Shown here: piece after piece, positions 10,368 through 19,704 of the stretch | How positions within the stretch are numbered: position 1 is the stretch's first letter | Layout of the letters: the number at the start of each line of letters is the position of its first letter | Assembly (NCBI GenBank): GCA_963745405.1 | Contig: CAVUWY010000003.1 | Location: forward strand, 62,001 to 126,000 | Length of the DNA stretch: 64,000 nucleotides | Origin: C-114 sp963745405 | GTDB taxonomy: Bacteria > Chloroflexota > Limnocylindria > Limnocylindrales > CSP1-4 | Direction: 5' to 3' | Program-made: the position numbers and the translations under genes | The notes under the pieces: model-generated | Told to the model about the DNA's origin: nothing | Databases searched by the model: none | The model's input: only the letters and a program-made list of their open reading frames with translations

Positions 10368-11564
10368 ATGACCACCGACGCGACCCGTCCGACGATCGCC
10401 GAGCGCGCCCTGAGCGAGCGCGTCCGATCGGTCCCGCCGTCGGGCATCCGGCGCTTCTTCGACATCCTCGCGACGATGGACGACGTCATCAGCCTCGGCG
10501 TCGGCGAGCCCGATTTCGACACGCCCGAGCACATCGTCCAGGCCGGCATCGACAGCCTCCGCCGGGGGCGGACCCACTACACGAGCAACTACGGGACGAT
10601 CGAGCTGCGGCAGGCACTGGCGGACCACCTCGAGCGGCTGTACGGCGTCGCCTACGACCCCGCGACCGAGATCCTCATCACGGTCGGCGCGTCCGAGGCC
10701 GTCGACCTCGCCCTCCGGGCGACGTGCGACCCCGGCGACGAGGTGATCCTGCACGAGCCGTCGTATGTCGCCTACGTGCCGGCGATCACGTTCGCGGGCG
10801 GCCTCGTCCGCCACGTCGCGACCCGGATGGAGGACGACTTCGCCCTCGACCCAGCGGCGGTCGAGGCGGCGATCACGCCGCGGACGAAGGCGCTCTTCCT
10901 CGGCTACCCGTGCAATCCGACCGGAGCCGTCCTGCCCGAGGCGGTCCAGGACGAGCTCGCTCGGATCGCCGTCCGCCACGACCTCCTCGTCTACAGCGAC
11001 GAGATCTACGATCGCCTCGGCTACGGCTCGTATCGCCATCGGGCGATGAGCGCGCTGCCCGGGATGCGCGAGCGGACGATCCTCATGGGCGGCTTCAGCA
11101 AGGCCTACGCGATGACCGGCTGGCGGGTCGGCTGGCTGTGCGCCCCGGCCGGCATGCTCGAGGGCATCGTCAAGGTCCACCAGTACGGGATCATGTCGGC
11201 CCCGACGACCGCCCAGGACGCCGGCCTGCGGGCACTGACCGACGGTGAGCGCGACGTCCGCGAGATGCTCGCCGAGTACGACCGCCGGCGGCGCCTTATC
11301 GTCGACGGCTTCAACGCCATCGGCCTGCCCACGTTCGAGCCGCGGGGCGCCTTCTACGCCTTCCCCCGGATCAGCTCGACGGGCCTCGATTCGGCGACGT
11401 TCGCCCAGCGCCTGCTCACCGAGGAACGGGTGGCCGTCGTGCCCGGCGATGCGTTCGGGCCGTCCGGAGCGGGCCACGTCCGGGCCTGCTACGCGACGTC
11501 CTACGAGCGGCTCGAGGAGGCTCTAGTCAGGATCGGCCGTTTCGTGGAGCGCTGCAGGACCTGA
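10368..11564 (+). CDS. PLP-dependent class I/II aminotransferase
   Basis: 398-residue fold-type I aminotransferase. Start at ATG 10368, set by GAGGAGA a few nt upstream. Motifs: SLGVGEPDFDTP, THYTSNYGTIELRQALA, VGASEAVDLALRA, the Asn/Pro block YPCNPTGAVL, DEIYDRLGYG, and the PLP Schiff-base lysine in GGFSKAYAMTGWRVGW. The resemblance to MalY/PatA and aspartate/aromatic aminotransferases is general, so the substrate is open. It stands alone between an SRPBCC protein and a small membrane gene. Confidence 0.9.
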   Translation: MTTDATRPTIAERALSERVRSVPPSGIRRFFDILATMDDVISLGVGEPDFDTPEHIVQAGIDSLRRGRTHYTSNYGTIELRQALADHLERLYGVAYDPATEILITVGASEAVDLALRATCDPGDEVILHEPSYVAYVPAITFAGGLVRHVATRMEDDFALDPAAVEAAITPRTKALFLGYPCNPTGAVLPEAVQDELARIAVRHDLLVYSDEIYDRLGYGSYRHRAMSALPGMRERTILMGGFSKAYAMTGWRVGWLCAPAGMLEGIVKVHQYGIMSAPTTAQDAGLRALTDGERDVREMLAEYDRRRRLIVDGFNAIGLPTFEPRGAFYAFPRISSTGLDSATFAQRLLTEERVAVVPGDAFGPSGAGHVRACYATSYERLEEALVRIGRFVERCRT

Positions 11565-11645
11565 TCCGGGCGGAGGCGAGCCCGCGACCCGCGGCGGCGC
11601 CTCACTCGTCTGCATCGCGGCCGCACTGCATGCGAAACTAGCCCC

Positions 11646-11906
11646 ATGGGACTCGTCCTCGCCGCGTGTGGCTCGATGGCGGCCGTGATCGGGACGTGGC
11701 GAGGGTACGCGGTCGCTCGCGAGGCGCTTGCGCCGCTCGTCCACGACGGCGACCCGACCCGGACCGCGATCGACGCGACACGCCCGCTCTACGGCCGGAT
11801 CCGGGTCCGGCTGTTCGTCCGCCGGCTCGCCGTCTCGGTGGCCTGGGTCTCGATCGCGATGTACGGGCTCTACCTTCTCGTCATCGGCATCGGGCTCGAC
11901 CGATGA
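11646..11906 (+). CDS. Small two-helix membrane protein upstream of gatB
   Basis: 86 residues, one hydrophobic N-terminal segment (GLVLAACGSMAAVIGTW) and one C-terminal membrane helix (LAVSVAWVSIAMYGLYLLVIGIGL). It overlaps gatB as ATGA, so it is translationally coupled to it. No family recognised. The LAAC string is followed by G and is not preceded by a basic n-region, so it is unlikely to be a lipobox. Confidence 0.6.
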   Translation: MGLVLAACGSMAAVIGTWRGYAVAREALAPLVHDGDPTRTAIDATRPLYGRIRVRLFVRRLAVSVAWVSIAMYGLYLLVIGIGLDR

Positions 11907-13435
11907 GCGCGGACGGGGTGGCCGCGGCGTCACCGACCGGCCGCGATGCGGTGCTGGCGCGGTACGAGCCGGTCATCGGCATCGAGGTCCACTGCCAGCT
12001 CGGCACGGCGAGCAAGATGTTCTGCTCCTGCTCGACGGCCTACGACGGCGCTCCGCCGAACACCCATACCTGCCCCGTCTGCCTCGGCCTGCCGGGCGCG
12101 CTGCCGACGATCAACCGGCGGGCCGTCGAGCACGTCCTGACGACCGGCCTCGCCATCGAGGGGACCACCCCGCCCGCCACCCGCTGGGATCGCAAGAACT
12201 ACTTCTACCCGGACCTGCCGAAGGGCTACCAGATCAGCCAGTACGACCTGCCCCTCGTCGCCGCCGGCCGGCTGACGGTCGAGACGTCAGAGGGCCCGGT
12301 GACGATCCGGATCACCCGGGCCCACCTCGAGGAGGACACGGCCAAGCTCATCCACGCGACCGGTGCCGACGGCGGGCGGGTCAGCCTCGTCGACTTCAAC
12401 CGCTCCGGCGCCCCGCTGATGGAGATCGTGACCGAGCCCGATGTCCGCTCTGCCGAGCAGGCCCGCCGGTACGCCGAGGAACTCCAGCTGCTCCTGCGCT
12501 CGATCGGCGTCTCGGATGCCGACATGGAGCGGGGCCAGATGCGGGTCGAGGCCAACGTCTCGCTCCGGCCCCGCGGCAGCGAACCGTTCGGGACCCGGGT
12601 CGAAGTCAAGAACATGAACTCGTTCCGGGCGGTCGAACGAGCCATCGACTACGAGATCGCCCGCCAGGCGGCCGCACTCGACGCCGGCGAGCCGCTCAGC
12701 CAGGAGACCCGCGGCTGGGACGACGGGCGGCAGGCGACGTACGTCATGCGGTCGAAGGAGGATTCGCACGACTACCGCTACTTCCCCGAACCGGACCTGC
12801 CGCCGCTGCGGGTCGATCCGGCCTGGCTCGACGAGCTCCGGGCGCGGCTGCCCGAGCTGCCGGCCGCCCGGCGGGTCCGCTACCAGGCCGAGCTCGGCCT
12901 GTCGGCCTACGACGCCGCCGTGATCGTCGGCGACCCGGCCATGCTCGCCGCCTTCGAGGCGATCCGGGCAGTCGGGCCGGACCTGCCGAGCAAGGAGATC
13001 GCCAACCTCGTGACCGGCGACTACGGCCGGGCGGCCAAGGCCGACGCCGCGCGGACCGCCGACGGGCTCGTCGGTCGGGCCGAGGCGAGCCAGCTCGCCG
13101 ACCTCCTCGGACGGATCGTCCGGGGCGAGCTGTCGCGGGCCAACGGCAAGGAGGTCCTGATCGCCCACCTCGAGACCGGCCAGGCCGTGGCCGCCATCGT
13201 CGAGGCCCGAGGATTCCGCCAGATCTCCGACGCCTCGGCGATCGACGCCGTGATCGATGAGGTGCTGGCGGCCAACCCGGGTGCGGTCGCCGACCATCGG
13301 GCCGGCAAGCCCTCCCTCGGCTTCCTCGTCGGCCAGGTCGTCAAGGCGACGCGCGGCCAGGCGAACGCGGCGCTCGTCCAGGCTGCCCTCCGCGAGCGGC
13401 TCGGCGAGCCCGGGTCCGGCCCGGGCGGCGGCTGA
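11903..13435 (+). CDS. gatB: Asp-tRNA(Asn)/Glu-tRNA(Gln) amidotransferase subunit B
   Basis: 510-residue kinase-like subunit of GatCAB that activates the misacylated tRNA with ATP and transfers ammonia. Signature blocks: YEPVIGIEVHCQLGTASKMFC, the zinc-site cysteines (FCSCS...TCPVCLGLPG), KNYFYPDLPKGYQISQYD, DFNRSGAPLMEIVTEPD, EVKNMNSFRAVERAI and DYRYFPEPDLPPL. The C-terminal YqeY-like tail domain ends with KASLGF-like KPSLGFLVGQVVKATRG. The ATG overlaps the stop of the upstream membrane gene. It is separated from gatCA by about 3.1 kb of unrelated genes. Confidence 0.97.
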   Translation: MSADGVAAASPTGRDAVLARYEPVIGIEVHCQLGTASKMFCSCSTAYDGAPPNTHTCPVCLGLPGALPTINRRAVEHVLTTGLAIEGTTPPATRWDRKNYFYPDLPKGYQISQYDLPLVAAGRLTVETSEGPVTIRITRAHLEEDTAKLIHATGADGGRVSLVDFNRSGAPLMEIVTEPDVRSAEQARRYAEELQLLLRSIGVSDADMERGQMRVEANVSLRPRGSEPFGTRVEVKNMNSFRAVERAIDYEIARQAAALDAGEPLSQETRGWDDGRQATYVMRSKEDSHDYRYFPEPDLPPLRVDPAWLDELRARLPELPAARRVRYQAELGLSAYDAAVIVGDPAMLAAFEAIRAVGPDLPSKEIANLVTGDYGRAAKADAARTADGLVGRAEASQLADLLGRIVRGELSRANGKEVLIAHLETGQAVAAIVEARGFRQISDASAIDAVIDEVLAANPGAVADHRAGKPSLGFLVGQVVKATRGQANAALVQAALRERLGEPGSGPGGG

Positions 13436-13437
13436 TC

Positions 13438-13707
13438 GTGGGAGCGAGCCTCGCCGTCATCGCCCTCGGCGCCGCCATCGTCGTGTTCGGGTACCTCCGC
13501 GCCCGCGCTCCCTGGGCGACCTATCGTGAGCTCAGGGCCCAGCAGGAGAACGTCGCCCGCTACGAGGCCTGGCGCGGCGGGATCCGCGACGAAGGTCGCA
13601 CCGGCGCTTCGGTGGCGATGGAGAACGCTCGGCGTCGGGCTCTCTTCGGCGCAGGGATCGCCGGCGTCGGTATCGCGGTCATCGTCGTCGGCTTCTTCGT
13701 CCGCTGA
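13438..13707 (+). CDS. Small two-helix membrane protein downstream of gatB
   Basis: 89 residues from GTG 13438, two nt after the gatB stop. An N-terminal helix (SLAVIALGAAIVVFGYLRA), a charged middle (YRELRAQQENVARYEAWRGG) and a C-terminal helix (FGAGIAGVGIAVIVVGFFV). No family recognised. Together with the 86-residue gene before gatB it brackets gatB with small membrane proteins in one transcription unit. Confidence 0.6.
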   Translation: MGASLAVIALGAAIVVFGYLRARAPWATYRELRAQQENVARYEAWRGGIRDEGRTGASVAMENARRRALFGAGIAGVGIAVIVVGFFVR

Positions 13708-13737
13708 GCCGGCCGGGCGGCCTCGCGCCGTGGCCGT

Positions 13738-14226
13738 TCAGGGACGGATGAGGCGGCGGTGCTCGATGGCCGTGCAGCGGTCCATGACGACGCCGAGGCC
13801 TGCATCGGCGGCGATCCTCGCCGCGTCCCAGTTCACGACACCGAGCTGCAGCCAGAGGCAGATAGCGCCGACGGCGACCGCCTCCTCGGCATGGGGGACG
13901 CACAGCTCGCTCCGCCGGAAGACGTCGACGATGTCGATCGGGCCGGTTTCGGCGACCGCCTCCGCGATCGACGCGTACGCCGGCCGGCCGCCGACCTCGG
14001 TCTCGTTCGGGTTGATCGGCACGCAGTCGTAGCCCTGGTCGACCAGGTAGCCGAAGACGCCGTGCGAGGGCCGGGCCGGATTCGACGACGCACCCACGAC
14101 CGCGATGCGGCGGGCCGCCCGCAGCACGGCGGCTACTTCCGTATCGTCGAGCAGCTCGACCGGACCCTTCCGCCCCTCGGCGAGGTCGAGAAGGTCGCGG
14201 ACCCGCTGCCGGTCGTCGCTGGTCAC
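13738..14226 (-). CDS. CoA-binding (Rossmann, YccU-type) protein
   Basis: 162 residues from a GTG. Rossmann-fold CoA-binding domain of the YccU/succinyl-CoA synthetase alpha N-terminal type: RIAVVGASSNPARPSHGVFGYLVDQGYDCVPINPNETEV, then VDVFRRSE and the conserved ending GLGVVMDRCTAIEHRRL. Stand-alone proteins of this type bind CoA but have no proven catalytic role. It is the last gene on the strand of the ABC importer operon, 58 nt after the second permease and separated from it by tandem repeats, so co-transcription is likely. Confidence 0.85.
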   Translation of the reverse strand: MTSDDRQRVRDLLDLAEGRKGPVELLDDTEVAAVLRAARRIAVVGASSNPARPSHGVFGYLVDQGYDCVPINPNETEVGGRPAYASIAEAVAETGPIDIVDVFRRSELCVPHAEEAVAVGAICLWLQLGVVNWDAARIAADAGLGVVMDRCTAIEHRRLIRP

Positions 14227-14286
14227 GGGCGACCGCTCGAGTGGTGGCTCGGGCGACCGGTCGAGTGGTGGCTCGGGCGACCGTTC
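14226..14286. repeat. 24-bp direct tandem repeats
   Basis: Units start at 14226 and 14250 (23 of 24 identical) with a third partial unit from 14274. They fill almost the whole gap between the CoA-binding gene and the permease stop. Confidence 0.8.
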
Positions 14287-15364
14287 AGGCGACGGCCTCG
14301 CGCTCGTACGGCTGGCCGTCCGCCGCAGGCGGGATGCTCCGACCGATAAGGCCGGCCAGGACGATGATCGTGATCAGGTAGGGCAGGGCGTCGAAGAACT
14401 GGGTCGGGATGCCGGCCACGATGTCGCCGAGCTGGCCCGTCGGCGGCGCGATCGTGAACGAGGCGCTCAGGGCCTGCGACGACGCGAACAGGAGCGCCGC
14501 CCCGACCGCGCCGAGCGGCGACCAGCGGCCGACGATCATCGCGGCGAGGCCGATGAAGCCGACGCCGTTGGTCATCCCCGCCTGGAAGGAGTTGCCGATC
14601 TCCATGCTCAACCAGGCCCCGCCGAGCCCGGCCAATACGCCGCCGAGCATGACGTTCCGGTAGCGCAGGCGGATCACGTCGATGCCGACCGTCTCGGCCG
14701 CCTTCGGGTGCTCGCCGACGGCCCGCGAGCGCAGGCCCCAGCGCGACCGGAAGAGGAAGATCTGGAAGACGATCACGATGACGATGAGGCTGATCGAGAT
14801 CGGGCCCTGGTTGAAGAGCGCCGCGAGCAGCCAGCCGATCAACGGCAGATCCGTGATCGATGTCGGCAGGGTCAGCGGCGTGAAGCCTCCGGCACCGGTC
14901 GGCGACGACTGCGAGATGAGAGTGTTGAGGTAGCCGGTGAAGCCGAACGCCGCGATGTTGATGATCGTGCCGGCGATGATCTGATTGGCCCGGACGGAGA
15001 TCGACATCCAGGCGTGGATGAACGAGACGCCGACGGCCGCGAGGAGTGCGGCCGCCAGCGACAGGAGGAGGGCCGGCGTGAACCCGAAGATCGGCGTCGG
15101 GTCGCCCATGCCGATGATCGGCACGAGGCCGACGCCGGTCACCCAGCCGACGAAGGCGGCCACCAGCATCGTCCCCTCGATGCCGATGTTCACGACGCCG
15201 GACCGCTCGCACATCACGCCGCACAGCGCCGCGAAGCCGATCGGCGTCCCGTACTGGACCGCGGCGAAGGCGATGAACGGCAGCTCCTCGATGATGTAGC
15301 CGAGGAACTGGAAGACGATGCCGACGACCGGCAGGGCGTCGAGGCTCGTGATGAGGCCGTCCAT
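14285..15364 (-). CDS. BMP-family ABC importer, permease 2 (NupQ/YufQ-like)
   Basis: 359-residue inner-membrane permease, BPD_transp_2 family, of a nucleoside-type importer. Eight or more membrane segments; family hallmarks are GFAALCGVMCERSGVVNIGIEGTMLVAAF near the N-terminus and GVGFIGLAAMIVGRWSPLGA in the second half. The ATG overlaps the preceding permease stop by one base. It acts with permease 1, the double ATPase and the BMP lipoprotein encoded upstream. Confidence 0.9.
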   Translation of the reverse strand: MDGLITSLDALPVVGIVFQFLGYIIEELPFIAFAAVQYGTPIGFAALCGVMCERSGVVNIGIEGTMLVAAFVGWVTGVGLVPIIGMGDPTPIFGFTPALLLSLAAALLAAVGVSFIHAWMSISVRANQIIAGTIINIAAFGFTGYLNTLISQSSPTGAGGFTPLTLPTSITDLPLIGWLLAALFNQGPISISLIVIVIVFQIFLFRSRWGLRSRAVGEHPKAAETVGIDVIRLRYRNVMLGGVLAGLGGAWLSMEIGNSFQAGMTNGVGFIGLAAMIVGRWSPLGAVGAALLFASSQALSASFTIAPPTGQLGDIVAGIPTQFFDALPYLITIIVLAGLIGRSIPPAADGQPYEREAVA

Positions 15365-16539
15365 CAGTGGGCGACCTCGCCGCCGAGGGCGGCCGACACG
15401 CGATTCGCGTCGCCGAGCCCGGTCTTGACGCCGCGGATCCGGAGCCGGGCGCCGATGAGGGGGCCGACGACGAGGAAGAAGAGCAGGACCGCCTCGATGA
15501 CATCGACGAGCTCGGTCGGCAGTCCGGCCTGGACCTGCATGTCTCCGGCCCCGGAGCGCATCCCGCCGAAGAACAATGCCGCCAGGGCGACGCCGAACGG
15601 GTTCGATCGACCGAGGAGGGCGACAGTGATCGAGTCGAAGCCGACGGTCGTGCCGAAGCTCGCCGAGACCTGGTGGTTGATGCCGAGGAGGTTGCCGGTC
15701 CCGGCGAGGCCCGCCAGCCCGCCGGCGATGCCCATGACGAGCACCGTCAGCGACCGTGGCCGCATCCCGGCATATCGCGCCGCGTCGAGATTCGCCCCGA
15801 GGGTCCTGATCTCGAAGCCACGCGTCGTCCGATACAGGAGGAACCAGATGATCGGCACCATCGCCGCGGCGATGAGGATGCCGAGGTGGCCGTCGCGACC
15901 GAAGATGATCGGCAGGGCGGCGTTGCCGACGTCCGGGGTGATCGGCTGGGGCGAGTTGGGGAGGCGGAGCGGACCGCTCACCGCCCAGGACAGGACCGCG
16001 AGCGCGATGTAATTCATCATGATCGTCGTCACGACCTCGTGGGCGCCCGAGGTGGCCTTGAGGACACCGACGATCCCGCCCCAGACCGCGCCGGCCAGGA
16101 TGCCGCCGAGGACCGCGAGGGTGATCGCGATCACCGGCGGGCTGTCGTGTAGAGCGCCGCCGACCGCCGCCGCACCGAGGGCGCCCATGAGGAACTGGCC
16201 CTGGGCCCCGATGTTGAACAACCCGGCCTTGAAGCCGAGGGCGACGCCGAGCCCGGCCAGGGCGAGCGGCGCCGCGTACAGCAACGTGCTCGTCCAGGCC
16301 TCCGGGCTCCCGAACGCTCCGGAGAACAGCGACTTGTAGGCGGTGATCGGCAGGGTCCAATCGAACCCGTGACCCGGCACGAGGGCGCTCGACAGGATGA
16401 TGACGACCGCTCCGACGAGGAGGGCGAGGACGATCGCGATGAGTGGGATCGCGAAGTTCGCGACGAACGCGTCGACGAGACCGCTCACCGTCCGCCCGGA
16501 CCGAGCCTCGGGCGCCGGAGCCGGAGCAGGAGTGGTCAT
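15364..16539 (-). CDS. BMP-family ABC importer, permease 1 (NupP/YufP-like)
   Basis: 391 residues. Cytoplasmic Pro/Ala-rich start, then FAIPLIAIVLALLVGAVVIIL and seven to nine further helices, with the family blocks GLGVALGFKAGLFNIGAQGQFLMGA, SGAHEVVTTIMMNYIAL and LRTLGAN-like RTLGANLDAARYAGM. The start ATG overlaps the ATPase stop as ATGA. Because of a frameshift in the ATPase gene this permease lies in the same reading frame as the ATPase N-terminal half; the resulting 938-residue open frame is not a real fusion protein. Confidence 0.88.
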   Translation of the reverse strand: MTTPAPAPAPEARSGRTVSGLVDAFVANFAIPLIAIVLALLVGAVVIILSSALVPGHGFDWTLPITAYKSLFSGAFGSPEAWTSTLLYAAPLALAGLGVALGFKAGLFNIGAQGQFLMGALGAAAVGGALHDSPPVIAITLAVLGGILAGAVWGGIVGVLKATSGAHEVVTTIMMNYIALAVLSWAVSGPLRLPNSPQPITPDVGNAALPIIFGRDGHLGILIAAAMVPIIWFLLYRTTRGFEIRTLGANLDAARYAGMRPRSLTVLVMGIAGGLAGLAGTGNLLGINHQVSASFGTTVGFDSITVALLGRSNPFGVALAALFFGGMRSGAGDMQVQAGLPTELVDVIEAVLLFFLVVGPLIGARLRIRGVKTGLGDANRVSAALGGEVAH

Positions 16540-18180
16540 GCCGCACCTCCTGCGGTCTCGACCGCCTCGTTCGAGGGCGTTCGCCCGCCGGTCGCCATGA
16601 GGAGTCCGACCTCGTTCTTGTCGGCGGTCCGCCCGTCGACGGTGGCGACGAGCGCGCCGCGATACATGACGCTGATCCGGTCCGACATCTCGAGGACCTC
16701 GTCGAGCTCGGCCGAGACGAGGAGGACGGCGGTCCCGGCGTCGCGCTTCTCGATGATCCGGCGGTGGATGAACTCGATGCTCCCGACGTCGAGGCCGCGG
16801 GTCGGCTGGTCGAGGACGAGGAGCGCGAAGGTCGCGATCGAACTCGCGGGCCACGACGACCTTCTGCTGGTTGCCTCCCGACAGGGTCCCGGCCCGGGCC
16901 GCCGGCGAGGGCGTCCGGATGTCGAAGGCAGCGACGCTCCGGTCCGCGTCGGCGAGGATCGACGCGTCGTGGCGCAGTCCCCTCCGCGCGTACGGAGCGC
17001 GGTAATAGCTCGTGAGGATGAGGTTGTCGTAGAGGGGGAACGAGAGCACGAGACCGAATCGCTGCCGGTCGGCCGGCACATAGCCGACGCCCCGTTCGTT
17101 CATGGCCCGGGGCGAATCGCCGGTGACGTCGCGATCGCCGAGGCGGATCGTGCCCGACGCCGCCTTGCGCAGCCCGATGAGCGACTCGACGAGCTCATCC
17201 TGGCCGTTGCCGGCGACGCCGGCGATGCCGAGGATCTCACCGGCCCGGATCTCGAGGTCGACGCCGCGGACGACCTCATTGCCACGGTCGTCGAGGACGT
17301 GGAGCCCACTGACCGTGAGGATCGGCGCTGCCGGGTGCGATTCGCCCCGGTCGACCGTCAGCTGGACGCCCCGACCGACCATGAGCTCGGCGAGATCCTC
17401 CTCGGACGTCTCGCCGGGCGACCGCTCGCCGATGACCTTGCCGCGCCGGATGACGGTGATCCGGTCGGCGATCTCGAGGACCTCGTAGAGCTTGTGGCTG
17501 ATGAAGATGATGCTGCGGCCGTCGGCGGCGAGGCGGCGAAGGAGGACGAAGATCTCCTCCGTCTCCTGCGGCGTCAGGACGGCGGTCGGCTCATCGAGGA
17601 CGAGGATCCGGGCCTCCCGGTAGAGGGCCTTGAGGATCTCGACCCGCTGCTGCTGGCCGACGGACAGGGAGCCGACCCTCGCATCCGGGTCGATCTCGAA
17701 GCCGAACCGCGCGGCCAGGTCGCCGATGCGCTTGCGCGCCTCCGATCGGTCGAGGAAGAGCGGGTTCGCCATCGTCTCCTGGCCGAGGACGATGTTCTCG
17801 GCGACCGAGAGGACCGGCACGAGCATGAAATGCTGGTGGACCATGCTGATGCCGCGACCGATGGCGTCGTCGGGCCCGGCGATATGGACCGGGGTGCCGT
17901 CGAGGAGGATCTCTCCCTCGTCGGGCCGGGCCAGGCCGTAGAGGATGTTCATGAGGGTCGTCTTGCCGGCCCCGTTCTCGCCGAGCAGGGCGTGGATCTC
18001 GCCGGTCCGTACGTCAAGGTCGATGTGGTCGTTGGCGACGACTCCGGGATAGCGTTTCGTGATGCCCCGCATCTCGAGCGCCGGCGCGGCGGCTGTGGCG
18101 GTCACCGACGCCGACGCAGCGGCGGTCGGAGCGCTGGGGTTCGTGCCGGGGGTCGGGTCGGGAGAGGGAACGCTCGTCAT
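16536..18180 (-). CDS. BMP-family ABC importer, double ATPase (NupO/YufO-like), with internal frameshift
   Basis: Two nucleotide-binding domains in one chain energise the importer. First domain: Walker A GENGAGKTT, Q-loop HQHFML, signature LSVGQQQRVEI, Walker B ILVLDEPTAVL, H-loop SHK. Second domain: degenerate Walker A GVAGNGQDEL, signature LSGGNQQKVVVAREF, Walker B LLVLDQPTRGLDVGS. The frame breaks between REFDRDL and LLVLDQPTRG at about 16822-16828; removing one base restores a normal protein of about 547 residues. The stop overlaps permease 1. The N-terminal 35 residues are Pro/Ala/Thr-rich. The break is probably a sequence error, since both halves are fully conserved. Confidence 0.85.
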
Positions 18181-18221
18181 CCATTCCTCGCTGCCGGGTC
18201 AGTCGGGCGGGGGATAACGCA

Positions 18222-18250
18222 AGCGGGCCGCGCCGAAGGCGCGACCCGCT
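18222..18250 (-). terminator. Hairpin between the BMP lipoprotein and ATPase genes
   Basis: A 13-bp stem (AGCGGGCCGCGCC against GGCGCGACCCGCT, one G-T mismatch) with a tiny loop, 28 nt after the lipoprotein stop and before the ATPase start. No long U-tract follows. In binding-protein operons such hairpins act as partial terminators or 3'-end protectors that leave more binding protein than transporter. Confidence 0.6.
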
Positions 18251-18277
18251 CGTCAGGTACGCTGGATCAGCCGGACG

Positions 18278-19471
18278 TTACGGCTGGCCGCACTTGGCGG
18301 GGCAGGTGACGAGGGGCGGACTCGCCTTCATCGCCGCGACGGCGGTGTCGAGCTTGCCCTGCAGGTCGGCTGGCCAGGTCTTGTCGTGCTGCGGCGAGGC
18401 GCCGATGCCGTTGTTGGCGGCGTTGTAGACGTTGTCGCCAGGGGTGGCGGTGCCGCCCGCGATCGCGGTGATCGCGGCCGCGACGGCGACCGAAAGGTGC
18501 TTCTCGGCACTGGTCCAGATGCACGCGTCGGCGGCCGGGTACGAGAGGAACTGGTCGACGTCGACGCCGATGGCCATGATGTTGGCCTTGCAGGCCGCGT
18601 CGAGGACGCCGTTACCGGTCTTGCCGGCGACCTGGAACAGGACGTCGACGCCATTGGCCTTGATGAACTGGGTGGCGAAGGCCGTGCCGGTCTTCGGGTC
18701 GTTGAAGGCCTTGCCGAAGTCGCTCGTCGAGACGTAGGCCGTCTTGACGACGATGTTCGGATTGACCGACTGGGCGCCGAGCGTGTAGCCCTGGATGTAG
18801 CGGACGACCGGCGGAACCGAGTTGATGCCACCGATGGCGCCGATCTTGCCGACCTTGCTGATGCTTGCCGCGACGATCCCGGCGAGGTAGCCGGCCTGAT
18901 CCTCGGCGAACTGAAGCGAGATGTACTTCGGGAGCAGGGTCTTGGCGTCGCCCTTGCAGGCGAAGGTCGTGTCGAGGTCACCGTTCGCATCGACGCAGAT
19001 CGGCGACTGGTCGACCCCGACGAACCACGTGTTGGGGTTCTTCTTGGCCGCCTTCGTCGTGTCACCGGCGAGGTTGAAGCCGACCGTGACGATGATGTTG
19101 TAGCCCTGGTCGACGAACTTCTGGATGTCGTTGGCGTACTCGGACGAGTCCTTCGGGACGATCGCCGGCGGCGAGCTCGCGCCGATGGCGGAGGCGCCGG
19201 CCTCGGCGCCCTCGAACGAGAACTGGTTGAAGTTCTTGTCGTCGAGCGTGCCGACGTCGGTAACGACGCCGACCTTCCAGGCCCCGCTCGCCGCGCCCGA
19301 CGAGGACGGAGCGGCGGATCCGGAGGCGGCCGGTGATTCGGCCGACGACGGGGCGGCCGCGGACGGCGCGACCGTCGGCGCCGCAGGCGTGGGCGTGGCA
19401 GCCGTCGAACAAGCCGACAGCACCAGGGCCAGCACGCTGAACAGGGCGATACCCATTGAACGGGTGCGCAT
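18278..19471 (-). CDS. BMP-family substrate-binding lipoprotein (nucleoside-type ABC importer)
   Basis: 397-residue extracytoplasmic binding protein, first gene of the importer operon. Signal peptide with lipobox: MRTRSMGIALFSVLALVLSAC, Cys about 21, then a 45-residue Ala/Pro/Ser linker. Periplasmic-binding fold of the BMP/PnrA type: WKVGVVTDVGTLDDKNFNQFSFEGA, IIVTVGFNLAG, WFVGVDQSPICVD, AEDQAGYLAG, GKIGAIGGI, DVLFQVAGKTGNGVLDAA, AIGVDVDQ. This family mostly binds purine nucleosides. A strong AGGAGGA precedes the ATG, and a promoter with 17-bp spacing lies about 110 nt upstream. Confidence 0.92.
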   Translation of the reverse strand: MRTRSMGIALFSVLALVLSACSTAATPTPAAPTVAPSAAAPSSAESPAASGSAAPSSSGAASGAWKVGVVTDVGTLDDKNFNQFSFEGAEAGASAIGASSPPAIVPKDSSEYANDIQKFVDQGYNIIVTVGFNLAGDTTKAAKKNPNTWFVGVDQSPICVDANGDLDTTFACKGDAKTLLPKYISLQFAEDQAGYLAGIVAASISKVGKIGAIGGINSVPPVVRYIQGYTLGAQSVNPNIVVKTAYVSTSDFGKAFNDPKTGTAFATQFIKANGVDVLFQVAGKTGNGVLDAACKANIMAIGVDVDQFLSYPAADACIWTSAEKHLSVAVAAAITAIAGGTATPGDNVYNAANNGIGASPQHDKTWPADLQGKLDTAVAAMKASPPLVTCPAKCGQP

Positions 19472-19578
19472 GCTTCCTCCTCCAACACGTCGCTAGCCGG
19501 TCGTCCCCTCGGGCTGCTGCCCACGGATCGCACTGGAGCGACGATCGGCCCCCCGGTCCAGGGTGGCCACTTCCGCTC

Positions 19579-19607
19579 ATCGTACCGGCGGCCCCGGCCC
19601 GGGGCAA
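19579..19607 (-). promoter_or_regulatory. Sigma-70 type promoter of the BMP importer operon
   Basis: On the minus strand TTGCCC (19602-19607) and TACGAT (19579-19584) are separated by exactly 17 nt. The transcript would have a leader of about 100 nt with a good Shine-Dalgarno; I see no known riboswitch in that leader. Confidence 0.6.
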
Positions 19608-19704
19608 GCGCGATTCGGGCCGGCGCTGCATCGCGCGGTCTTCCGTGCCGGCGGAACGGTCGGCGGACGCCGGCGTGGTCGCGATGGGCGACAGTACGAC
19701 GGAC

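Noticed and set aside
15364..18180. A 938-residue ATPase-permease fusion
   Set aside because: The ATPase C-terminus continues perfectly in the other frame and the permease has its own ATG at 16539; the fusion is caused by one extra base.
19472..19578. Purine riboswitch before the BMP operon
   Set aside because: The leader has none of the conserved purine aptamer sequences.
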